Assembly (NCBI RefSeq): GCF_000332195.1
Contig: NZ_KB235922.1
Location: 3,259,322-3,323,321, forward strand
DNA length: 64,000 nt
Reading direction: 5' to 3'
Source: Pleurocapsa sp. PCC 7319
Lineage (GTDB): Bacteria > Cyanobacteriota > Cyanobacteriia > Cyanobacteriales > Xenococcaceae
Shown here: positions 6,612 to 17,124 of the stretch, piece after piece
Layout of the letters: each line of letters starts with the position of its first letter
Numbering within the stretch: position 1 is the stretch's first letter
Made by a program: the position numbers and the translations under genes
The notes under the pieces: generated by a model
The model's database searches: none
Seen by the model: only the letters and a program-made list of their open reading frames with translations
Told to the model about the DNA's origin: nothing

Positions 6612-9600
6612 TTAACCTGCATAAGAATCATAAATATGTTGGTATACTTCATTACACTTCAGTTCGTACATCTCATCAGAATAAGACTGGGGTAATCTAT
6701 CCAATACATCCTTAATTGCCACTTCTACAGAGGCTCTAGTCTGCTGACGCTTACGCCAATCTATAACTAGCTTCTCTCGTTTCAGGGTTGCCAATAATTC
6801 CTGGGCTATTTCTTTAACTTCCTTCTCTTCCTGCTTACTCAAATTGATATTAGGTTTAGTTAACAGGTCAAAGATAGCTAACTCTTCTTCAGTTAACTTT
6901 TGGGCTATAGCTCTTTTCTCTTCTTCGTTTAACTGTTTGGCAAATCCTAGCAACTCAGTAAAGAACCAATCTACATTACGCGAACCAGAGTTATATTCTT
7001 CTATCATCTTCTGGTACTTCTCAAAGTAGTTGAGACGGGTTTTATTAAACTCAACCATTTGCTGTAGCTTGCGGTGGACTGTTCCTTTAAGTTTTTCGGC
7101 TTCTGTATGTTTGTAGCCAGTTTTAAATTTATCTTCTAGCTGTTCTAAATCTAGTTGGCTTAAATCTATTAGCTGTTTGGGACTATCGGGAATAATAAAC
7201 TCACCTGCTACTATTGATTCGTCTAGTAATTCTGCTACCTCTTCCATGACTTCTGAGATATCCGTCTCTGGTAGTTCTTGACGAATCTTTATTGCTAGTT
7301 TCTCTAGTAGCATCTGAGTCTTAGCAAACTCATTAGCAGTTGTATCTGGGAGGATAGCTTTGTACAGTCGGGTAACGTTAGCTGAGAGGGCGAAATAATG
7401 CTTTTTCACCTGTTCACTGACTAATACAGCTTCTACTGCTTCATCCCATACTTTTGCTCGTTCAAAAGCATCCTGGGTAGTATCTAGTTTGTGTAAGTCG
7501 ATTCCTTTTTGCTTACAGAAGTCCTTAGCTTCAGCTATTGCTTCTCTTAGTTCCTGTACTAATACCGTTTTAGGATTAACGGGTGTGTCGCCATCTTCTA
7601 CGCCACCACCTGAAGCAGAACCATAAATAGCTAGAGCATCCTGTAAGTTACGGAATACGCCGATATAGTCAACTATTAGCCCGTTTACTTTTTCCTTGAA
7701 GACTCGGTTAGCCCTAGCTATAGTCTGCATCAGGGTATGATTCTTCATCGGTTTGTCTAGGTACACTGTAGAGCAACTAGGGGCATCAAACCCAGTTATC
7801 CACATAGCACAAACAAATACTATTCTTAGTGGGTTATTAGTATCTTTGAACTTTTCATCTAGTCCTGGTGATTCGTTGACTAATCTATGACGGTGGGGAG
7901 TAATATCTAAACCTTTGTTCTGGAAGTCTTCTACTTCATTCTGGGAAGAAGAAATAATTACCGCCATGTCTGTATCTTCTACATACTGGATTTTCTTCTG
8001 TAGCTGCTTAAGTTCAAACTCACTAACGTTTGCTTGGGCTAGTTGGGCTTTGAGTTCGTTTAGATGTTCCTTCCAGTAGTGCTGTACTTTGTCATACATT
8101 TTGACTGCGGTAAACCTATCAATAGAAATAACCATCGCTTTACCTTGAAATCCTCTAGCTAAGAAATGGGTTACTATATCGGCTGCAATCTTGTCTAAAC
8201 GGTCATTGTTTACTATCAGGTTATATTCCCTGCTACATTGACGTTCTAGTAAGCTTTCTTGGTCTTCATCAAGAGTGGCATTCTCAATGATGTTCTGCAT
8301 ATTCTCGTTAAGCTCATCGTTGGTAAGCTGTAGTTCGGGAATGCGGTTTTCATAGTAGAGGGGTACGGTAGCTTTATCTTCTACTGACTGACGGAAGTTA
8401 TAGATACTGACATAATCGCCAAATACTTCTCTGGTTCTTTCTTCACCAGCCATCAAAGGAGTACCAGTAAAGCCGATAAAAGCAGCATTAGGTAAAGCAT
8501 TCCTCATGTTGAGGGCAAAAGTATCGTATTGGCTGCGGTGTGCTTCATCTACCACGACGATGATGTTAGAACGGTCTGAGAGTTTAGGATAGGTTTCTCC
8601 TTTGTCTACTCTAAATTTCTGAATTAGGGTGAATACGTAGCGATGGTCTTCTTTTAGTAGTTGCTTGAGGTGTACTGCACTATTAGCCCTGACGTTCTTT
8701 TCTGGTTCGGTAACAGCATCAGCATAGGCAAAGTTTTGATAGATTTGTTTGTCTAAGTCATCTCTATCGGTAATAACTAAAAACGTCCAGTTACCCTGTA
8801 ATTTACGGTGTATCTTTTGAGCAAAGAACACCATGCTATAGGATTTACCGCTACCTTGAGTATGCCAGAAGACCCCTAACTTACCTTGGTTGTCTTGTAT
8901 CTGTTTAACGGCATCAATAGCATTATTTACCCCTAAGTACTGGTGATTCTTGCCGACTATCTTTACTAACTTCCCTTTAGCCGTATAGAAGAAGGTGAAG
9001 TTTTCAATGATGTCTAGTAGCAGTTTTTTATTACAAGTTCCTCTAACTACAGTTTCCAGAGAAATAATCCCCTTCTCGCCTTCAGAGTTAATTTTCTTCC
9101 ACTCGCTGAAGTGTTCCCAGGATGAGGTTAGGCTACCAATTCTACTTTTACTACCGTTGGAGAGAATAATAAAAGCGTTGTACCAGAATAGCTGTGGGAT
9201 AGTTTGTTTATAGTCTCGGAGGTTATCATCATAGGCTGTTTTGAGTCTTCTGTGATGGCGTTTGAGTTCGATAAATACTAGGGGTAAACCATTAACAAAA
9301 CCTAGTAAATCTGTACGCCTGAGATACATTTCCCCTGTAATCCAGAATTGAGAGGCGAGGAAGAAATCATTGTTACTGGGGTCATTCCAATCAATTACTT
9401 TAACTGTTTCTATTGCTTCTTCATCGTTGGCATCTTGAAAAGTAACTTTAACCCCATCCTTGAGCAACCTATATATCTCGCGGTTAGCATTTTCTAAACT
9501 TAAGGTGCTGCGGTTTTTAGTTAATTCTTCTATCGCTAAATCAATTGCTGCTGTTGATAAGTCAGGGTTTAATCTAACTAACGCTTTCCTTAACTGGTGT

Positions 9601-9758
9601 ACTAAGACAACCTCTTTTCTACTGCTTCTGCCTAACGTACTTTTATCGTCTTGCCATTCGTGGTAACAATTAGCTGTTTTGTCCCACCCTATTTCTTTGA
9701 ATAGTTCAATTGTACGTAGTTCTAAGGCATCTTCAGAATCAGGATGAGGTTTTTTCAT
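6612..9758 (-). CDS. hsdR: Type I restriction enzyme, R (motor/nuclease) subunit
   Basis: HsdR translocates DNA with ATP and cleaves unmodified DNA as part of the HsdR2M2S complex. This 1048-residue protein has the usual order. The N-terminal PD-(D/E)xK nuclease region (about 120-170) contains GLPLVFIELK. A SF2 motor follows with Walker A GSGKS at 302-306, DEAH at 404-407 and a GFTGTPL motif III. The long helical C-terminal domain binds the methylase. Length is normal for the family. It is the last gene of the operon and starts 3 bases after the DUF5615 gene. Activity depends on HsdM, whose gene carries a stop codon. Confidence 0.95.
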   Translation of the reverse strand: MKKPHPDSEDALELRTIELFKEIGWDKTANCYHEWQDDKSTLGRSSRKEVVLVHQLRKALVRLNPDLSTAAIDLAIEELTKNRSTLSLENANREIYRLLKDGVKVTFQDANDEEAIETVKVIDWNDPSNNDFFLASQFWITGEMYLRRTDLLGFVNGLPLVFIELKRHHRRLKTAYDDNLRDYKQTIPQLFWYNAFIILSNGSKSRIGSLTSSWEHFSEWKKINSEGEKGIISLETVVRGTCNKKLLLDIIENFTFFYTAKGKLVKIVGKNHQYLGVNNAIDAVKQIQDNQGKLGVFWHTQGSGKSYSMVFFAQKIHRKLQGNWTFLVITDRDDLDKQIYQNFAYADAVTEPEKNVRANSAVHLKQLLKEDHRYVFTLIQKFRVDKGETYPKLSDRSNIIVVVDEAHRSQYDTFALNMRNALPNAAFIGFTGTPLMAGEERTREVFGDYVSIYNFRQSVEDKATVPLYYENRIPELQLTNDELNENMQNIIENATLDEDQESLLERQCSREYNLIVNNDRLDKIAADIVTHFLARGFQGKAMVISIDRFTAVKMYDKVQHYWKEHLNELKAQLAQANVSEFELKQLQKKIQYVEDTDMAVIISSSQNEVEDFQNKGLDITPHRHRLVNESPGLDEKFKDTNNPLRIVFVCAMWITGFDAPSCSTVYLDKPMKNHTLMQTIARANRVFKEKVNGLIVDYIGVFRNLQDALAIYGSASGGGVEDGDTPVNPKTVLVQELREAIAEAKDFCKQKGIDLHKLDTTQDAFERAKVWDEAVEAVLVSEQVKKHYFALSANVTRLYKAILPDTTANEFAKTQMLLEKLAIKIRQELPETDISEVMEEVAELLDESIVAGEFIIPDSPKQLIDLSQLDLEQLEDKFKTGYKHTEAEKLKGTVHRKLQQMVEFNKTRLNYFEKYQKMIEEYNSGSRNVDWFFTELLGFAKQLNEEEKRAIAQKLTEEELAIFDLLTKPNINLSKQEEKEVKEIAQELLATLKREKLVIDWRKRQQTRASVEVAIKDVLDRLPQSYSDEMYELKCNEVYQHIYDSYAG

Positions 9759-9761
9759 CGG

Positions 9762-10136
9762 TTAAGAATTTCGTTTGATAGGTAGTATCCTGGCTTTGGC
9801 TTGAGCTTCATTCACAGTAACTAAAGCACCCGCTTCTAGTTCAGACTGAAACTGTAGTAGCGCAGCTAATACTATCTTGCCCAATTTATCGGGGAAAACA
9901 TCTTGAGTCCTTACCTGAATTACGCTTGGTGTATCAGCTTCCGAGATTGCCAACAGCGTACCAAAGTCTAAATCATGGGTAAACACCGTGTAACCGTTAC
10001 TCACAGCCCAAGCCATGATAGTTGAGTCTTTAGCTTTTATATCACCTACAGAAGACCAGTGGACGGCTTCATAACCAGCAGCCTCAAATACAGATACCCA
10101 AGTAGGAGGTATGTTCATGTCGATAACAATTTTCAC
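9762..10136 (-). CDS. DUF5615 PIN-like protein, putative toxin
   Basis: This 124-residue protein has the signature of the DUF5615 (Mut7-C/PIN-like) family: an N-terminal KIVIDMNIPPTW with an early Asp, then AVHW and a DSTIMAWA helix, then VFTHDLDFG. Such proteins are predicted RNases with PIN-type acidic residues and are paired with DUF433 antitoxins. Its ATG overlaps the stop of the DUF433 gene by 4 bases (ATGA), indicating coupled translation. The pair lies between hsdS and hsdR. Confidence 0.85.
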   Translation of the reverse strand: MKIVIDMNIPPTWVSVFEAAGYEAVHWSSVGDIKAKDSTIMAWAVSNGYTVFTHDLDFGTLLAISEADTPSVIQVRTQDVFPDKLGKIVLAALLQFQSELEAGALVTVNEAQAKARILPIKRNS

Positions 10137-10360
10137 GGCATAGCGAGGGGTACTTCAATTTCTTCTGTACGCCATGCAGCATACGCTAAAGCCTGATAAA
10201 TGTCATCTTTTTCCAAGTAGGGATAGGCTTTGAGGATTTCCTCTGGAGTATGACCTGAAGCCATTAAACCTACTATTGTTCCTACAGTAACCCGCATCCC
10301 TCTGATACAAGGCTTACCACCCATTACTTCGGGATTGAAGGTAATTCTATCTAAGTTCAT
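10133..10360 (-). CDS. DUF433 protein, putative antitoxin
   Basis: This 75-residue protein is a textbook DUF433 sequence. It runs ITFNPEVMGGKPCIRGMRVT, a VGTIVGLMASGHTPEEIL helix, YPYLEKDDIYQALAYAA, then a short tail. The family forms a winged HTH-like fold and is the usual partner of DUF5615 PIN-like toxins. The start overlaps the hsdS stop by 4 bases, and the stop overlaps the DUF5615 start by 4 bases. The antitoxin is therefore translated in step with the restriction operon. Confidence 0.88.
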   Translation of the reverse strand: MNLDRITFNPEVMGGKPCIRGMRVTVGTIVGLMASGHTPEEILKAYPYLEKDDIYQALAYAAWRTEEIEVPLAMP

Positions 10361-11646
10361 GCTGCTAATTCTCCTGTGTCTATATTTAGGTTTTCTACAT
10401 CTATCTGCCCTGAAATGAGTTTGGGTAATAGTAAGTCACGAGTTTTATGGAGGTTAATGTTTTTCTCTGAAAGAACATATATTTGTCTGAATAGTGGAGA
10501 AACAATTTCAGAAAACTTTTGAATAGTATTACTGTCAGGATGAGCTATTAAAAAAGTTTCAAAGCAACCTACTTGTACTCTTTGTCTACCGCTAGAGCCA
10601 GTCATGCTCTTAATTGCATTTTCTCTAAAGTCATCTGAACGTGCCAAAAGATAAACATATTCAGAACAAAGAGTTTTAGACCTAAGAACAATAAACTCAG
10701 TCGAACCACAAGCTACAGAATCATTAGAAGGTAAAAATTGAACATAGCCTGTTTTGCCATTTTCAAGACTAGGAGTAATTCTTGCTAAAAGAGTATCGTG
10801 ATTTTTGAACTTTGCACCACTGTTACTAGTACGAGATTCAATATCATTTATTAGCATTGAATCAGTAGATAGACTCCCCATAGGAACAAAAGGTTTTTGT
10901 CCTTGTTTGGGAACTTGAGTTTTGGGATTAACTAAAACTGCGTCCGTTACTTTTGTGACTTCCCAACCTTCAGGAATTAAACCTAATTCAGACTCAACCA
11001 TATTTACCTGTTCGTGACCAGGGAAACGGAATTTAACAAACCACTCTTGATAGATAGTTTGTGCCATTGATTCTAATATTTTGATGCGTCTGGTATTATT
11101 TTCGATGAGGTCATCATAGGCTGAAAGTATAGAAGCAATTTTGTTTTGTATGGGTAGAGGTGGTAGATACAAAGGCTCGTTTTCCGAGAAAACAGTATAT
11201 TGAAATCTCGCTACTCCAGTATGCTGAGTATGATATTGCAACAAATAACCAGCGTGATAAAGATACTGTAGTTGCCAAAATAAGTAATTGCTGTTTGCCC
11301 GTTTAGGATTGATTCTTATAAATCTACTAAAACTAGCACAAATTAATGGTAATTCTGACTTGTAAACTATTGAAGGATTGATAAATAGGGAACGTCCTGT
11401 AGGTCTATTTTTTGAACCACCAGCCGTTTCTAACAAAATATCATTGGGTTTGAGAATTTTTCTATCTGCAATACGCTTTGGAATATAGCGAATGGGTAAA
11501 TCCTCAATTTCTCCTTTTCTGACTTTTTCAAAATCTGTTCCTCTAATGACAGCCATTTTCACTGATTTATCAAACTGTTCTCCTTTACCCCATTCTCCAT
11601 CTTTAGATATATCAATAAGAGATTTTAGAATTACTGAGTTTATCAT
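10357..11646 (-). CDS. hsdS: Type I restriction-modification specificity subunit
   Basis: HsdS gives the complex its bipartite recognition sequence. This 429-residue protein has two target recognition domains (about 1-165 and 225-385). Each is followed by a conserved helical spacer: residues 166-215 with LPPLPIQNKIASILSAYDDL, and the end with HKTRDLLLPKLISGQIDV. Length is normal. It starts 3 bases after the end of the hsdM frame and overlaps the DUF433 start. The specificity cannot be read from sequence. Confidence 0.93.
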   Translation of the reverse strand: MINSVILKSLIDISKDGEWGKGEQFDKSVKMAVIRGTDFEKVRKGEIEDLPIRYIPKRIADRKILKPNDILLETAGGSKNRPTGRSLFINPSIVYKSELPLICASFSRFIRINPKRANSNYLFWQLQYLYHAGYLLQYHTQHTGVARFQYTVFSENEPLYLPPLPIQNKIASILSAYDDLIENNTRRIKILESMAQTIYQEWFVKFRFPGHEQVNMVESELGLIPEGWEVTKVTDAVLVNPKTQVPKQGQKPFVPMGSLSTDSMLINDIESRTSNSGAKFKNHDTLLARITPSLENGKTGYVQFLPSNDSVACGSTEFIVLRSKTLCSEYVYLLARSDDFRENAIKSMTGSSGRQRVQVGCFETFLIAHPDSNTIQKFSEIVSPLFRQIYVLSEKNINLHKTRDLLLPKLISGQIDVENLNIDTGELAA

Positions 11647-11649
11647 TTT

Positions 11650-12018
11650 TTAAATTTCCTCCAGTAGCTTAACTACATTCTCAGCAATTTTTCCCTCTAA
11701 GCCCTTTGCCTCACTATTCAAAATCTCCAACTCTTCATTCAATTCTGACAACCTTTCAGCAAAATCAAATTCTTCCTCTTCCTTTTCCGCAACCCCTACA
11801 TATCTTCCAGGGTTCAAACTCCATCCTTGCTCTTTAATTTTATCGATGGTAGCCATACAGCATAAACCAGCTACATCAATATATTGACCTTCTGGAAAAT
11901 TCTCTTTCAGCAAAGGAGAATCATAAACAGTTTCTATTTGCTCCCCTCGATAAAGCCTGACAATATTAGAAATAAACTCAATCTGTTCTGGGGTAAACTC
12001 CCGATGCGCTCTATCTAT
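11650..12018 (-). pseudogene. hsdM: C-terminal part of HsdM, cut off by an in-frame stop
   Basis: Immediately after the TAG at 12019-12021 the same reading frame continues with [20 protein letters not shown] to a normal HsdM ending with a coiled-coil tail ([18 protein letters not shown]) and stops at 11650. Without the TAG the gene would encode 518 residues, a normal HsdM length. An internal ATG at 11913 could start an 87-residue fragment. The residue expected at the stop in related proteins is Gln (CAG), so a single C-to-T change explains it. Confidence 0.85.
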
Positions 12019-13206
12019 CTACCGATAAATATGTCTGGCATCAATAAATAAAACTTTGTTCTTCCGTGTGGTGTCGGTTTTACCTTTATCTAAAAACCAA
12101 AGAGTACAAGGTACACCCACTGTATAGAAAAAATTAGATTTTACAGCTATCATTACATCGACTACACTAGCTTCGATGAGCTTTTGTCTGATTTCTAACT
12201 CTGAACTTCTAGCATCGCTAGCAGAGTTAGCCATGACAAATCCTGCCCTACCTTTATCACTTAAAGCACTGTAGAAGAAATGAATCCAGAGATAATTAGC
12301 ACTATCAGCTTTAGGCATTCCAAAGTCTTGTACCCGTAAATCCCCCTTCATCTTTTCCTTATCCACCTTATCCACATTGAAGGGTGGATTAGCCATTACG
12401 AAGTCAAACTTACTAATACTCTTGTGGATATCCTCGTAATAAGTATTGCCTTCTTTAATATCTCCAGATAAACCATGTACAGCTAGGTTCATCTTGCATA
12501 GCCGTACTGTCTCAGTTACCCTTTCCTGTCCGTAGATACTTATCTCAGCATTAGGGTTTTTCTGATGCTTACTGACAAAGGAAGCACTTTGTACGAACAT
12601 ACCACCCGAACCACAGGCAGGGTCATAAATACGTCCGTGATAGGGTTCTAGAATTTCGACAATTAATTTAACGATAGAAGTAGGGGTGAAAAATTCCCCT
12701 CCCTTTTGTCCTTCACTCATGGCAAACTTACCGAGGAAGTATTCGTATATCTTCCCGAAAGCATCACCTTCTAAATCTGTATCGATATCTATCTTGTTAA
12801 AGCTTTTGAGTAGTTCGACTAACAAGCTATTTTCAAAGCGGTTATAAGTCTGAGGCAAAATGTTACTCAATTCCTCATTCTCAGCCTCAATAGCTTTCAT
12901 AGCTTCATTTATCGCCTTCCCTGTATCCTCGCTCTCTGGGAGATTAACTAGATAGGAAAAACGAGCTATATCGGGTAAATACATTACCCCTTTGGCTTGA
13001 TAGTCTGCTTTAGATACACCACGTCTTCTACTGCCTTTGTTCTTTAACTCCTGTTCTGCTTTGGTAAACCTGTAATCAGCGTAGCGCAGGAAGATTAACC
13101 CCAGTACAGGTACAGAATACTCTGAAGCTTTGAGCTTAGAGTTTGCCCTCAACTCATCGGCAGCATCCCATAAACGTTTCTCTAAATCAGTGGTGTTGGC
13201 TGGCAT
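12019..13206 (-). CDS. hsdM: Type I DNA methyltransferase subunit, truncated by an amber stop
   Basis: HsdM transfers methyl groups from SAM to the N6 of adenine at the HsdS target. The 395-residue frame contains the N-terminal HsdM helical domain (1-130) and the methylase fold with [10 protein letters not shown] (195-204) and catalytic NPPF (273-276). It stops right after FIDARHIYR. The missing 122 residues follow in the same frame, so this is a nonsense mutation, readthrough or a sequencing error rather than a frameshift. The C-terminal region normally contacts HsdS, so the truncated protein would probably be defective. It is the first gene of the operon. Confidence 0.9.
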   Translation of the reverse strand: MPANTTDLEKRLWDAADELRANSKLKASEYSVPVLGLIFLRYADYRFTKAEQELKNKGSRRRGVSKADYQAKGVMYLPDIARFSYLVNLPESEDTGKAINEAMKAIEAENEELSNILPQTYNRFENSLLVELLKSFNKIDIDTDLEGDAFGKIYEYFLGKFAMSEGQKGGEFFTPTSIVKLIVEILEPYHGRIYDPACGSGGMFVQSASFVSKHQKNPNAEISIYGQERVTETVRLCKMNLAVHGLSGDIKEGNTYYEDIHKSISKFDFVMANPPFNVDKVDKEKMKGDLRVQDFGMPKADSANYLWIHFFYSALSDKGRAGFVMANSASDARSSELEIRQKLIEASVVDVMIAVKSNFFYTVGVPCTLWFLDKGKTDTTRKNKVLFIDARHIYR

Positions 13207-13350
13207 AAGGTGTTTACTACAATCATCAAGCTTTTTGATTGTATGTCCTATTTATGGCGATGACACCAGATATTTCAACGAACTTTAGAAACGCTAATGA
13301 GAAATGGGCATTCTAATGATGAAGCAACTACATATAAAATATCCCTATTC

Positions 13351-15147
13351 ATGTCCATCCAAAAATATTCAGTTAACCAACATCCCGTTCAAACTTTACT
13401 TTCTTGGATTAGTTCAGGTGAAATTGCTATACCTGAAATTCAGCGACCTTTTGTATGGAATGCTAGTAAAGTACGTGACCTAATTGACTCTTTATATCAA
13501 GGTTATCCAGTAGGTTATCTGATTGCATGGCGTAACCCTACAGTTAAGTTAAAAGATGGAACTTCATCTAGTGGGAAAAGAATACTTATAGATGGACAAC
13601 AGCGTGTTACTGCTTTAATGGCTGCCGTTTTAGGAAGATACGTAATCAACAAAGACTATAGAAAAGTACGTATAACAATTGCTTTCCATCCTCAAGAAAG
13701 GAAGTTTGAAGTTTCTAATACTGCAATAAGTAAAGATAAATCTTGGATTGTAGATATAGCCCAAGTGTTTACTGCTGACTTCAAAACTATCAAATTTGTC
13801 AACGATTATTGTCAAAAGAACGAGGATGCAGACCAAGACGACATTTTTGAAAGCATTGATTTATTAAAAGGGATAGCTAATAATCATATCGGTTTAATCG
13901 AACTAAATTCTGATTTAGATATTGAAACCATTACAGAAATTTTCATCCGTATCAACTCACAAGGAGCAAGATTAAGCCAAGCAGATTTTGCTATGTCCAA
14001 GATTGCTGCCAATGAAACTTATGGCGGTAATTTGCTGAGAAAATGTATTGATTACTTTTGTCATCTTGCAGTTGCACCAGAGTTTTATCAACAACTAGCA
14101 GAGATAGACTTAGACTTTTCGGCTACAGAATACTTTCAGAAAATGTCATGGTTAAAATCCGTGAATGATGATTTGTATGCTCCCTCTTATACTGATATGT
14201 TGCGTGTAGCTTTTACTTCAGAGTTCAAGCGAGGAAGGTTAGAAGATTTGGTAGCTTTACTTTCAGGTAGAAATTTTGAAACTAGAAGTTATGAAGAACA
14301 AATAGCAGAATCATCTTTCAAGATGCTTGAGAAAGGTATTTTCAATTTCATGAATGAAACCAACTTTAAGCGTTTTATGATGATTGTTCGCTCATCTGGT
14401 TTTATAAACTCGTCAATGATTCGCTCTCAAAACGCGATTAATTTTTCTTACATCGTTTATCTAGTCCTTAAAGAACAGAAAATCGATTCAAACAAAATAG
14501 AGTCTTATGTCCGCAAATGGTTTGTAATGTCTATACTGACTGGAAGATATTCTGGCTCTCCAGAATCTACATTTGATACAGACATCAAAAGAATTAATCA
14601 GTTTGGATTTCCAGAATACTTATCAAAAATAGAATCTGCTGATTTGTCAGAGGCATTTTGGAACTCGTCATTACCACAACAAATGAATACCTCTGTAGCT
14701 AGCAGTCCTTATTTTAAAGTGTTCCTTGCATCTCAAGTCAAAGCAAATAATAAAGGATTCTTATCAAAAGATATTACTGTAAATGACCTTCTACTTCACA
14801 GAGGAGACATACATCATATCTTCCCTAAAAAGTATCTTCAAAAACACGGCTTAACTCGCGGTAGATATAACCAGATTGCTAATTATGTAATGATGCAGAG
14901 TGAAATCAATATCTCCATTAGAGATAATCCTCCATCTGAATATTTTTCACTTCTTCTAAAACAAGCAAATGATGGCGAAGCTAAATTTGGAGGAATAAAT
15001 AAGATAGAACAAATGTACGATAATTTTGCCATGCACTGTCTTCCTGATGCTATGGAAACTAAAACCATTGATGATTATGATGATTTTCTAGCCGAACGCC
15101 GAAGATTGATGGCGAACAAGATTAAAAATTATTACTTCGAGCTATAG
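13351..15147 (+). CDS. DUF262 / HNH (DUF1524-like) protein, GmrSD-family restriction factor
   Basis: I place the start at ATG 13351 ([10 protein letters not shown]), giving 598 residues; an upstream ATG at 13297 adds 18. The N-terminal DUF262 domain shows [20 protein letters not shown] and the nucleotide-binding/hydrolysis motif DGQQR. The C-terminal domain has HHIFPKKYL and later Asn residues, as in His-Me finger (DUF1524-like) nucleases. GmrSD proteins of this layout restrict modified phage DNA, and DUF262 proteins often accompany type I systems. The gene is divergent from hsdM across about 140 bases. Substrate is unknown. Confidence 0.82.
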   Translation: MSIQKYSVNQHPVQTLLSWISSGEIAIPEIQRPFVWNASKVRDLIDSLYQGYPVGYLIAWRNPTVKLKDGTSSSGKRILIDGQQRVTALMAAVLGRYVINKDYRKVRITIAFHPQERKFEVSNTAISKDKSWIVDIAQVFTADFKTIKFVNDYCQKNEDADQDDIFESIDLLKGIANNHIGLIELNSDLDIETITEIFIRINSQGARLSQADFAMSKIAANETYGGNLLRKCIDYFCHLAVAPEFYQQLAEIDLDFSATEYFQKMSWLKSVNDDLYAPSYTDMLRVAFTSEFKRGRLEDLVALLSGRNFETRSYEEQIAESSFKMLEKGIFNFMNETNFKRFMMIVRSSGFINSSMIRSQNAINFSYIVYLVLKEQKIDSNKIESYVRKWFVMSILTGRYSGSPESTFDTDIKRINQFGFPEYLSKIESADLSEAFWNSSLPQQMNTSVASSPYFKVFLASQVKANNKGFLSKDITVNDLLLHRGDIHHIFPKKYLQKHGLTRGRYNQIANYVMMQSEINISIRDNPPSEYFSLLLKQANDGEAKFGGINKIEQMYDNFAMHCLPDAMETKTIDDYDDFLAERRRLMANKIKNYYFEL

Positions 15148-15253
15148 CGGTTGATGTAACCCAATCTCTTTCCAACTAAATAACCTGTCCTGAGTTATGA
15201 CGTAAAACTGGCTCTATTTTTTTACTTATCTACATGACTAAAAAATCAATGTT

Positions 15254-15742
15254 ATGACTAGAACAATAAAAGAACTAATAGAGACTGAAGTAATTTATTT
15301 CATCAGTCCCCTTATTGATGAACTACTACAACAAGAAAAATATTGTGAAGAGTTTTATCACTTAACCACTTCAACTGATTGGGATGAAGCAGAGAAGGCT
15401 ATTAACCAAAATGTCTGTACTGTTCAAGTAGATGCTGATAATCTATGGGGTGTATATGATAAAGACAATGAATATTACACAGTAGAGCCAATACACGAAC
15501 ACAAAAAAGAAGCCATCAAAAAATACTTTGATGACCTCAATTGGGATTTATTTAGTTATAACTGCGAAGTTTGTGAATACTGGCTTATCAGCGAATGGCT
15601 AGCCAACAAACTTGAAGATAAAGGCGAAACCGTAGAGAAAGATTTTATGGGTTTGATAGTTTGGGGTCGTACTACAACGGGTCAGGCTATCTGGTGTGAC
15701 TGGATTATCCAAGAAATACATTACGAACTCAAATGCAAATAA
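15254..15742 (+). CDS. Hypothetical protein of a plasmid/phage-type family
   Basis: This 162-residue acidic protein ends with a segment EYWLISEWLANKLEDKGE, then GLIVWGRTTTGQAI and a final IIQEIHYEL. From memory, this W-x-x-x-x-WLA-x-KL ... WGRTxTGQAI pattern recurs in hypothetical proteins of plasmids and phages; its function is not known to me. It follows the DUF262 gene after 106 bases on the same strand. Its presence supports the view that this block is mobile. Confidence 0.6.
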   Translation: MTRTIKELIETEVIYFISPLIDELLQQEKYCEEFYHLTTSTDWDEAEKAINQNVCTVQVDADNLWGVYDKDNEYYTVEPIHEHKKEAIKKYFDDLNWDLFSYNCEVCEYWLISEWLANKLEDKGETVEKDFMGLIVWGRTTTGQAIWCDWIIQEIHYELKCK

Positions 15743-15981
15743 GCCCATACTCCAGTTATCTATGGGGTAAGCCATCTAGCAGCATCACAGGATACTCCCA
15801 CTTATAGACTTAATGGTGAGTGCCGTTGTAGCTAATCCTGGTGCTACTAGATGACTTTTAGCGAGTTTTCAGAATTCGATTTTCAAGTTTGTCAACTTGA
15901 ACCAACAATTGTTATTTTCAAGATATCTTGGATTGTCTTAGGAACACCCCCAACTTTTGCAGAAGAGAGTGTTCGGGTTAG

Positions 15982-16725
15982 TTATCCACCAACGCCTACA
16001 GTTTGTTTCTCGAATTCTTCTACTGCTTCTATCAACTGTCCCCCTTGTTCGGAGGTCGCAACGACCAAGCTGTCAGCCTTAGCATTTAGTTCCCCCCTTT
16101 CCGTGTGAAGACTTGTTACAAGATTGTTAACACCAGGACTTACATTCTTCATCACTGTCTTAACATCTTTTATTGATTTATTTTTTAAGTTTTGTTCACT
16201 CGTAATCCTAGAAGCTTCTACAGCTATATAGTTGCCCGCAGCAATCACTTGTTTTTGTTTGCCAATGATATGACCTGCTACAATTGCCTTGCCATATCCT
16301 TTCAAACCATTTTCAATCAGTTTGCAGCATTTTTGCTGACCCTTTATTTCTTGTTGAAGCTCGCGAGTGTCATCTTTAATTTCAAAATCGAGACTCAATT
16401 TAGCTACTTTAGATTCAAGACCAGCTTTGTAGCTATCCATTGTCTCTTTATATAATCTTTTTGCTTCGGCTATATCCTCCGCACTTCCCAAAACGTAGTC
16501 GTGAAAGTCTTTCACAGTGTCAAATTTGTCAAAATCTTCATTTTGAAGAATCAATCTGTAGATTTCTTCTCTTTTCTTTTTGGTACTGTGTGCGTATTGG
16601 TATTTTTCAAGACCATCCATATCATTGAAAGTCAAAACCAGCTCATCAAGAAATTCTCTACTGCAACGACCTAGATATCTCATGAGGTCTTTCTCATTCA
16701 TTTGAACGTTACTTGCATCAGTCAT
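15982..16725 (-). CDS. Hypothetical coiled-coil-rich protein
   Basis: This 247-residue, Lys/Glu-rich, mostly helical protein has no recognised domain. A GHIIGKQKQVIAAGNYIAVE stretch near 155-175 is the only hydrophobic part, too short and polar for a membrane span. A GGAG sequence about 8 bases before the ATG at 16725 supports the start. The plus frame at 15851-16108 overlapping its end looks like a shadow. It is the last protein gene before the tRNA-Asp. Confidence 0.55.
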   Translation of the reverse strand: MTDASNVQMNEKDLMRYLGRCSREFLDELVLTFNDMDGLEKYQYAHSTKKKREEIYRLILQNEDFDKFDTVKDFHDYVLGSAEDIAEAKRLYKETMDSYKAGLESKVAKLSLDFEIKDDTRELQQEIKGQQKCCKLIENGLKGYGKAIVAGHIIGKQKQVIAAGNYIAVEASRITSEQNLKNKSIKDVKTVMKNVSPGVNNLVTSLHTERGELNAKADSLVVATSEQGGQLIEAVEEFEKQTVGVGG

Positions 16726-17124
16726 ACTGTTATTCTCCAGTTTATTTATTTACTTTCTGCTCACAAATGAGTGAGCAATAACTTGGCTATTCCTTTCGCT
16801 GTTTATGTCCTGTTTATTTGAAATGTTTCTCTAGTTGAGAAAGAACAGTAGCTAGGGAAATACCAATAAAGATGGAGAACTGTTTTTGAATCATTCAGTT
16901 TCTGGTAGAAATTTGTTTTTCTTATGTAACTAATCTAACTACAGAAAAGTGAGATGGCAATAGGCTTCACACACACTATACAATTAGGCTACAAAAAAAA
17001 TGACAAAATTTTCAAATTGTCTTCTTAAAGCTTTATTGCTCAGGCAATCTATGAATATGAAGCAACTTTATATTTGGCTGTGTTCATTTAGAAGCTAGTC
17101 GCATCGTGTCTGAAATAGACACAT

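Noticed and set aside
15851-16108. Plus-strand 85-residue frame before the coiled-coil gene
   Set aside because: More than half overlaps the minus-strand gene at 15982-16725, which has a ribosome binding site and natural composition; the plus frame looks like a shadow.
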